Shown piece after piece: positions 14,426 through 19,278 of a stretch of DNA of 19,278 nt. This DNA is from Candidatus Caccocola faecipullorum (GTDB lineage: Bacteria; Synergistota; Synergistia; Synergistales; Synergistaceae), in contig DVKA01000083.1 in assembly GCA_018716365.1 (NCBI GenBank), positions 1-19,278 on the forward strand. Reading direction: 5' to 3'. Under the pieces are notes generated by a model, which had not been told where the DNA came from, did no database searches, and saw nothing but the letters and a program-made list of their open reading frames with translations. The position numbers and the translations under genes were made by a program. The first letter of the stretch is position 1. Each line of letters opens with the position of its first letter.

Positions 14426-15848
14426 GGAGGGGCCGCTCGCCGCGGCTCCCGCCTTTTTTATATTTATCTCGCTCTGCGTCTCAATTCTGCTCGGAGCGCG
14501 TACGTCCGCGCCGTCCTCCGTAATCGCCGCAGTATCCGCTCTTCTGACGGCCGCCGCGATTTTTGCCGGGACGGAGCGTACGGTTCCTGACTGGCGAAGG
14601 ATTTTCGCGCTCGTCGTAATTCTTTCCTTTTCTCTGTCTTTTATATCCGCCGCGCGCATGCGCGAAAAAATTTCATTTCCCGATAGCTTCGAAAGTTACG
14701 GAAAAATCCTGCTTGCGCGCGAATGGGGCAAAACGCGCGCCTATCTCATAGAAACGCCGTACGGGCGCGTCGCAGCCTACTCGCGCGAGAATCTGCGCGA
14801 GGGCGCCGGTGTGCGGCTGCGCGCCGCGTCGTTCGATTTCAAACGCGCGAAGGAGCGCGGCGGCTTCGACGAGATGCTTTTCTGGCGCGGCAAGGGCGCG
14901 GTGAAAAAACTGGAACTTTTTGAAATCCGAGAGACGGCTCCGCCCTCGGGGCTCGCGGCGTGGCGTGCACACCTTGACGCGCTTTTCAGCGCGCGGCTCT
15001 ATCCGCTTAGCGCGGCATACATGTCCGCGCTCACGACGGGGCGCAGGAGCGCCGCGATAGAAGAGCCGCACGAGCGCGCGGGAACGATACACCTGCTCTC
15101 GGTCTCCGGCTTTCACGTCGGCGTGCTCGCGGGGCTGCTCTTTTTTCTGAAGCGCGGAGGCGCGGCGAGGACGGCGGCGGTCTCGGCACTTCTGTGGCTC
15201 TACGTAGCTTTCGCCGGATTTCCGCCGGGCGGCGTGCGCGCGGCTGCGATGGCGCAGATCTGCATCGCGGCGGAAGCTTTGGGCCGGCCGCATTCGTCTT
15301 TCAACAACGTCAGCGCCGCGGCCTGCCTCATGCTTCTGTACAACCCGTGGAGCTTCTTCGACGTCGGATGGCGGCTTTCGGTGCTCGCCGCGCTCTTCAT
15401 AACGGCTGGCGTCAGGCTCGTAGGGCGCGGCTTCGCCGGCGCGGCGGCGCTTTCCGTGCTTGTCTGGTTCGTCAGCGCTCCGGTCGTCGCGGAGGTTTTT
15501 TCTTCCGTCCCGCTCGCGGGGCTTTTCGTCAACGCAATCGCCGTGCCTTACTTCGCCGCCGTCTTCCCTCTGATATTTGCGCTTAGCCTGCCTCCGATGC
15601 TCGGTCTGCCGCTCGCGCCGCTCTTCGCCGGGACGAGCGAGCTGATTCTGCGCTTTTCGCAGAACGCGCTCGAAATGCTCGCGTCGCTGACTCCGGCGCA
15701 GATAGGATACTCGACGCCGCTCTTCGTACTCGCCGCCGCGATTTTCTGCGCCGCCGCTGCGCTCAGGTGCGGCGCACCGCTGCGGCGCGTTCCCTTTATC
15801 GCCATCTTTTCCGTCGCAGTCCTGCTATATTTCCGCGCCGTGTTGTAA
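14415..15848 (+). CDS. comEC: ComEC/Rec2 DNA-uptake channel lacking the C-terminal metallo-beta-lactamase domain
   Basis: ComEC is the polytopic membrane protein that passes single-stranded DNA into the cytoplasm. The protein is 477 residues if the TTG at 14415 is used; full ComEC is usually 700-800. It contains hydrophobic N-terminal helices (about 12-80), a soluble OB-like segment (about 90-170) and the competence domain with the hallmark HLLSVSGFHVGVL (about 226-238) and further membrane helices to the end. It stops there, so the C-terminal metallo-beta-lactamase domain, thought to act as the nuclease in many ComEC proteins, is absent. Only 35 bases follow before coaX, so it is not simply frameshifted. 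The start is uncertain: AAGGAGG at 14424-14430 lies after the TTG and has no standard start codon at proper distance; AAAGGA at 14398-14403 may serve the TTG. Confidence 0.9.
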   Translation: MAVKEGPLAAAPAFFIFISLCVSILLGARTSAPSSVIAAVSALLTAAAIFAGTERTVPDWRRIFALVVILSFSLSFISAARMREKISFPDSFESYGKILLAREWGKTRAYLIETPYGRVAAYSRENLREGAGVRLRAASFDFKRAKERGGFDEMLFWRGKGAVKKLELFEIRETAPPSGLAAWRAHLDALFSARLYPLSAAYMSALTTGRRSAAIEEPHERAGTIHLLSVSGFHVGVLAGLLFFLKRGGAARTAAVSALLWLYVAFAGFPPGGVRAAAMAQICIAAEALGRPHSSFNNVSAAACLMLLYNPWSFFDVGWRLSVLAALFITAGVRLVGRGFAGAAALSVLVWFVSAPVVAEVFSSVPLAGLFVNAIAVPYFAAVFPLIFALSLPPMLGLPLAPLFAGTSELILRFSQNALEMLASLTPAQIGYSTPLFVLAAAIFCAAAALRCGAPLRRVPFIAIFSVAVLLYFRAVL

Positions 15849-15851
15849 AAT
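15844..15851 (+). promoter_or_regulatory. Candidate -10 region of the coaX operon
   Basis: TGTAAAAT overlaps the comEC stop codon and is followed by an AT-rich run to about 15860. The hexamer TAAAAT (15846-15851) ends 32 bases before the coaX start. The same eight bases occur upstream of miaB. No convincing -35 is seen at 17 bases, so coaX could also be read from the comEC transcript. Confidence 0.35.
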
Positions 15852-15883
15852 ATAAAAATTGTATCTCTTGGGAGGAATGGCGG

Positions 15884-16654
15884 ATGCTTCTCGTCTTCGA
15901 CATCGGCAACACGAACACTGTAATGGGCATATTCGACGGAGAAAAACTCGTCGGGCACTGGCGGCTCACGTCGCGCAAGCGCACGGCGGACGAAGTCGGT
16001 TTCATGATTCAGGGTATGCTCTCGTCGTTCGGCATCGACAAAAGCGCGATAGACGGCGCGATATTCGGCAGCGTCGTGCCGCCGCTCGACGAAATGATAC
16101 GCGGCGGAGTGAGGAAATATATCGGCATAGAGTGCATCCGCGTCACTGCGAAGCTCAACACGGGGCTCACGATAAAGATGAAGAACCCGACCGGCATAGG
16201 GGCGGACCGCATAGTGAACGCCGTAGCCGCGCGCGAAAAATACGGCGCGCCTCTCATCGTCGTCGACCTGGGCACGGCGATAACGTTCGACGTAATTTCG
16301 CGCGACGGCGCGTACCTCGGCGGCGCGATAGCCCCCGGCATGGAGCTGTCGATGGAGTCTCTTTTCTCGCGTACGGCGAAACTGCCGCAGATCGAGCTCG
16401 TCGCTCCCGAGCACGTCATCGGCGGCAACACGGTTGAAGCGATACAGTCCGGCATAATCTACGGCACGGTCGGAATGACCGACAAGATAATCAAGGGAAT
16501 ATTCAAGGAACTCGGCGGCCCGTGCCGCGTAATCGCGACGGGAGGCCACGCGCCGCTCATCGCAAAATATTCGAACCGCATCGACACCGTCGACCAGTGG
16601 CTTACGCTGGACGGCCTGCGCATAATCTACGAAAGGAACCGTCTTGGAGAATAA
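15884..16654 (+). CDS. coaX: Type III pantothenate kinase CoaX
   Basis: CoaX phosphorylates pantothenate, the first step of coenzyme A synthesis in the cytoplasm; the type III enzyme belongs to the ASKHA fold. The 256-residue length is typical. Motifs are DIGNTNTVMGIF (6-17, phosphate 1), GADRIVNAVAA with D108 and R109, VVDLGTAITFDV with D128 (phosphate 2), GGAIAPGMELSMESL, the NTVEAIQSGIIYG helix and VIATGGHAPLIA near the C-terminus. GGGAGG at 15870-15875 lies 8 bases before the ATG. Longer in-frame starts would lie inside comEC and lack such a site. dus overlaps its end by 11 bases. Confidence 0.96.
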   Translation: MLLVFDIGNTNTVMGIFDGEKLVGHWRLTSRKRTADEVGFMIQGMLSSFGIDKSAIDGAIFGSVVPPLDEMIRGGVRKYIGIECIRVTAKLNTGLTIKMKNPTGIGADRIVNAVAAREKYGAPLIVVDLGTAITFDVISRDGAYLGGAIAPGMELSMESLFSRTAKLPQIELVAPEHVIGGNTVEAIQSGIIYGTVGMTDKIIKGIFKELGGPCRVIATGGHAPLIAKYSNRIDTVDQWLTLDGLRIIYERNRLGE

Positions 16655-17699
16655 GCTGAAGGACGGCGCGGGGTTCGCACTTCCAGGATGGCCTGAAAAA
16701 ATCGGCGGCGTCGAGGTCGACAATCCGATATGGCTCGCGCCGCTTGCCGGCATAACATTCAGCTCTTTCCGGCGGTTCCACCGCGCGCTCGGCGCGGGGC
16801 TCGTCCACACGGAGATGGTGAGCGCGCTCGGCCTCATATACAAGGGGCGAAAGACGAAGGAGCTGCTCTACGGCTTCGACGACGAACGCCCGTGCGCGCT
16901 CCAGCTCTTCGGCGCGCGCTCCGGCGAGATTGCGGAGGGCGCGGAGATAGCGCTGACGATACGCGGCTTTGACGCGCTGGAAGTCAACATGGCCTGCCCG
17001 ATGCCGAAGGTTACGAAAAAGGGAGCGGGATCGAAGCTCATGGAATTTCCAGACGAGGCCGCGGCGATGATGCGGGAATTGAAAAAATTCGGCCTTCCCG
17101 TATGGGCGAAGGTGCGCCTTATGCCGCGAGGCTCGGCGCTCACGACCGCGGATTTCTGCGCGAGGCTTTTCGATGCGGGTGCTGATTTCGTATTCGTCCA
17201 CGGCCGCACGCCGGCGCAGAGATATGAGGGAACGGCGTCGCGCGAGGCCGTCGGCGAGGTCGCGGCGCTCTTTCCAGGAATGATAGGCGGAAGCGGCGAC
17301 TGCTACGCGCCCGAGGATTTTGAGGATTATCTTTCGCGCGGCTGCGCGGCTGTGCTCGCCGCGCGCGGCGTCCTGCGCGACGCGCTGCTCGTGCCGCGCG
17401 CGCTTAAGCGTCTCGGCGCGCCGGTGCCTGACAGTTTTTGTTCGCAGGCCCCGGAGGCGCAGGCCGGGATTCTTCTCGAACTCGGCAGAAACATCTATAA
17501 TACCGAAGGAGAGCCGCTCGCGCTCATGATAGCGAAGAGAATGCTCGGAGCGCTCTTCAAGGGCTTCGCGGGAGCGCCGAAGCTCCGCCGCGAGGGCGCA
17601 ATGGTCAGAAAATGGGAAGATATGGAAAAGCTTCTGACCGGCCGCGGCCTCGAAGAAAACGGCGCTGAGCGCGGCGAAGCTCCAAATTGTGAAAATTAA
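16644..17699 (+). CDS. dus: tRNA-dihydrouridine synthase (Dus family)
   Basis: Dus enzymes are FMN-dependent reductases that turn uridines of tRNA into dihydrouridine. The 351-residue protein has the TIM-barrel signatures: APLAGIT near 30 (usual APMAGVT), LQLFGARSGEIAEGA, NMACPMPKV with catalytic C118 and the following KKGAGSKLM, WAKVRL, FVFVHGRTPAQRYEG and a glycine-rich phosphate site (MIGGSGD, then AAVLAARG). It is nearest to the DusB-type group, but I cannot fix the subgroup. The TTG at 16644 is chosen because GAAAGGA lies 6-7 bases upstream and no ATG or GTG starts the domain. It overlaps coaX by 11 bases and precedes lysS. Confidence 0.91.
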   Translation: MENKLKDGAGFALPGWPEKIGGVEVDNPIWLAPLAGITFSSFRRFHRALGAGLVHTEMVSALGLIYKGRKTKELLYGFDDERPCALQLFGARSGEIAEGAEIALTIRGFDALEVNMACPMPKVTKKGAGSKLMEFPDEAAAMMRELKKFGLPVWAKVRLMPRGSALTTADFCARLFDAGADFVFVHGRTPAQRYEGTASREAVGEVAALFPGMIGGSGDCYAPEDFEDYLSRGCAAVLAARGVLRDALLVPRALKRLGAPVPDSFCSQAPEAQAGILLELGRNIYNTEGEPLALMIAKRMLGALFKGFAGAPKLRREGAMVRKWEDMEKLLTGRGLEENGAERGEAPNCEN

Positions 17700-17720
17700 G
17701 CGCCATCATAAAGATTTATT
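17687..17720 (+). promoter_or_regulatory. AT-rich leader before lysS, possible weak promoter
   Basis: The end of dus and the 45-base gap before lysS are unusually AT-rich. TTGTGA at 17687-17692 could be a -35 element, with TAAAGA (17709-17714, 16 bases on) as a poor -10 element. There is no hairpin-and-T-run terminator between dus and lysS, so read-through from the coaX operon is also likely. No riboswitch or T-box fits in this short gap. Confidence 0.25.
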
Positions 17721-17744
17721 AAAAACACGGGAGATGTGATTCAA

Positions 17745-19262
17745 GTGGCAGAAGAGAAGAAGAATTCGCCGGCGCAGCAGAACGTCATGCCGGAAGAGGA
17801 GATTTTACGCCAGCGCAAAGACAAACTGGCGCGGCTCCGCGCCGAAGAGGGCTACGACCCCTACAAGCAGGACCATTACGAGGTGAAGCAGACTCTCGGC
17901 TACGTCAAAGAAAAGTATGATTATCTGAAGCCGGAAGAATGGGCCGAGGACGAGATACAGACCGCGGGACGCATAATCGTGCTGCGCCGCCACGGAAAGA
18001 CCGCCTTCGCTACGTTTGAAGACGGCTTCGACCGTTTGCAGCTCTGCTTCCAGTTCGACGTGCTCGGCGAGAAGGACTACACCTTCTTCAAAAAGTGGGT
18101 CGACGCGGGCGACTTCATCGGCCTCGTCGGCGTTCCCTTCCGCACACAGCGCGGCGAGCTGACGCTCTCCGTGCGCAGCTTCACGCTTCTCTCGAAGGCG
18201 CTGCGCCCGATGCCGGAGAAGTACCACGGCCTCAAGGACATGGAGGTGCGCTACCGCCAGCGCTACGCCGACCTTATTGCGAATCCAGAGGTGCGCGACA
18301 CATTCCGCAAACGCACGAAGATAATACAGACCTTCCGCCGCGTCCTCGACTCTCACGGAACGCTTGAAGTCGAGACGCCGATACTCTCAACCATCGCGGG
18401 GGGAGCGAATGCGCGCCCCTTCATCACGCACCACAACACGCTCGACATCGATATGTACCTGCGCATAGCGACGGAGCTCTACCTCAAGCGCCTCGTCGTC
18501 GGTATGATGGGCCGCGTCTATGAAATAGGCAAGCAGTTCCGCAACGAGGGCATGGACCTGCGCCACAACCCTGAATTCACAACAATGGAAGTCTACTGGC
18601 CCTACGGCAACTACGAGGATATGATGAACCTCGCCGAAGAGCTGATAGTCGCCTGCGCCGACGAACTGGGAGGCCGCGTCGTCAACTATCAGGGCACGGA
18701 GATAAACCTCAACCCGCCCTTCCGCCGCGCGACGATGGCGGAGCTCGTGCATGAGCACGTCGGAATAGATTTCATGAACATCACGGACGAAGAGGCGCGC
18801 CGCCAGGCCGCGCTGCGCGGTCTGGAGATCAAGCCGTCGTTTACGCGCTTCGACATACTGCCGCTCTTCTTCGACGAATACGTAGAGGACAAGCTTATAC
18901 AGCCGACATTCGTCATAGGACATCCGACGGTCATCTCGCCGCTCTCGAAGCGCAACAGGGAAAATCCCGACATCACAGACCGCTTCGAGCTCTACATCAA
19001 CGCGTGGGAGATAGCGAACGCCTTCAGCGAGCTCAACGACCCGCTCGACCAGCGCGAGCGCTTTATCGACCAGGCGCGCAAGAAGGCCGAGGGCGACGAC
19101 GAGTCTCACCCGTTCGACGAGGACTTCGTCAACGCGCTCGAATACGGCCTGCCGCCGACGGGCGGAATGGGCATCGGCATCGACCGCGTGACGATGCTGC
19201 TCACCGACTCGAAGAGCATCCGCGACGTCATCCTCTTCCCGACGATGAAGCCGAAGGACTAA
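17745..19262 (+). CDS. lysS: Lysyl-tRNA synthetase, class II
   Basis: LysS charges tRNA-Lys with lysine in the cytoplasm. It has 505 residues, the standard class IIb layout. The N-terminal helix is followed by an OB-fold anticodon-binding domain (about 65-150, GRIIVLRRHGKTAFATFED). The catalytic domain has motif 1 (FRRVLDSHGTLEVETPIL), motif 2 (EIGKQFRNEGMDLRHNPEF, near 265) and motif 3 (GGMGIGIDRVTML, near 475-485). Two GTG starts are possible: 17736 is only 2 bases from the ribosome site GGGAG (17729-17733), while 17745 is 11 bases away, so I prefer 17745, which gives VAEEKK (read as MAEEKK). The stop is followed by an A-run and the window edge; any terminator lies outside. Confidence 0.96.
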   Translation: MAEEKKNSPAQQNVMPEEEILRQRKDKLARLRAEEGYDPYKQDHYEVKQTLGYVKEKYDYLKPEEWAEDEIQTAGRIIVLRRHGKTAFATFEDGFDRLQLCFQFDVLGEKDYTFFKKWVDAGDFIGLVGVPFRTQRGELTLSVRSFTLLSKALRPMPEKYHGLKDMEVRYRQRYADLIANPEVRDTFRKRTKIIQTFRRVLDSHGTLEVETPILSTIAGGANARPFITHHNTLDIDMYLRIATELYLKRLVVGMMGRVYEIGKQFRNEGMDLRHNPEFTTMEVYWPYGNYEDMMNLAEELIVACADELGGRVVNYQGTEINLNPPFRRATMAELVHEHVGIDFMNITDEEARRQAALRGLEIKPSFTRFDILPLFFDEYVEDKLIQPTFVIGHPTVISPLSKRNRENPDITDRFELYINAWEIANAFSELNDPLDQRERFIDQARKKAEGDDESHPFDEDFVNALEYGLPPTGGMGIGIDRVTMLLTDSKSIRDVILFPTMKPKD

Positions 19263-19278
19263 AAAAACGGCGCGGAAA

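Noticed and set aside
13508..14659. A 383-codon open frame on the minus strand across miaB, comEA and comEC
   Set aside because: Shadow of the plus-strand genes; low-complexity Arg/Ala-rich protein without motifs.
15767..15883. Upstream extension of coaX into comEC
   Set aside because: The family starts at MLLVFDIGNTNT, and GGGAGG is ideally placed for the ATG at 15884; the extension only reads comEC in another frame.
15548..16843. A 431-codon open frame on the minus strand across comEC, coaX and dus
   Set aside because: It runs through three well-supported plus-strand genes and has no domain pattern or ribosome site.
17700..17744. A riboswitch or T-box leader before lysS
   Set aside because: The gap is 45 bases, too short for such an element, and shows no terminator hairpin.
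1..19278. CRISPR arrays, tRNA or rRNA genes, insertion sequences, prophage genes
   Set aside because: No regular repeat-spacer pattern, cloverleaf, transposase or phage-type protein was seen on either strand, and base composition and gene packing are uniform.

Overview
The window is a GC-rich piece of bacterial chromosome. It is densely coded, with short gaps, operon-style overlaps and good Shine-Dalgarno sites. An [FeFe]-hydrogenase maturase (HydE) points to an anaerobe or fermenter. The AddAB-type (not RecBCD) nuclease pair, the split comEA/comEC competence genes, the coaX-dus-lysS order and the free use of ATA isoleucine codons despite high GC fit an anaerobic Synergistota-like bacterium. 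That assignment is inference only; a GC-rich anaerobic Firmicute is the main alternative. I see no phage, insertion sequence, CRISPR array, tRNA or rRNA gene.

Layout. (1) 1-980, minus strand: hydE, cut by the left edge. (2) 1148-10127, plus strand: a DNA-repair operon holding a short UvrA that lacks the UvrB-binding domain (class II type), then an AddB-like and an AddA-like subunit with 12-nt spacing and a 14-nt overlap. It ends at a hairpin that works in both directions. (3) 10230-10703, minus strand: a small secreted protein of unknown function. (4) 10850-11284 and 11422-12219, plus strand: an Lrp/AsnC-type regulator and an UlaG-like metallo-beta-lactamase-fold hydrolase, ending at a strong terminator at 12255-12286. 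(5) 12414-15848, plus strand: miaB, comEA and comEC, each overlapping the next; the comEC product has no C-terminal metallo-beta-lactamase domain. (6) 15884-19262, plus strand: coaX, dus and lysS, the last cut off just before any terminator could be seen.

How the genes work together. The repair operon would combine a damage- or structure-binding ABC ATPase with the helicase-nuclease that processes double-strand breaks. The comEA/comEC pair would bring single-stranded DNA into the cell, and AddAB feeds recombination, so DNA uptake and processing lie in one neighbourhood. miaB, dus and lysS form a tRNA-modification and charging theme, and coaX supplies coenzyme A. No gap between genes exceeds 300 bases. 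The largest (980-1148, 10704-10849, 11285-11421, 12220-12413) hold promoters, inverted repeats or terminators, described below.

Most genes are ordinary housekeeping genes. The most notable points are the pairing of a UvrB-independent UvrA with AddAB, an AddA-like subunit that carries its own iron-sulphur-type cysteine pattern, and the truncated ComEC. I did not find a clearly new system.
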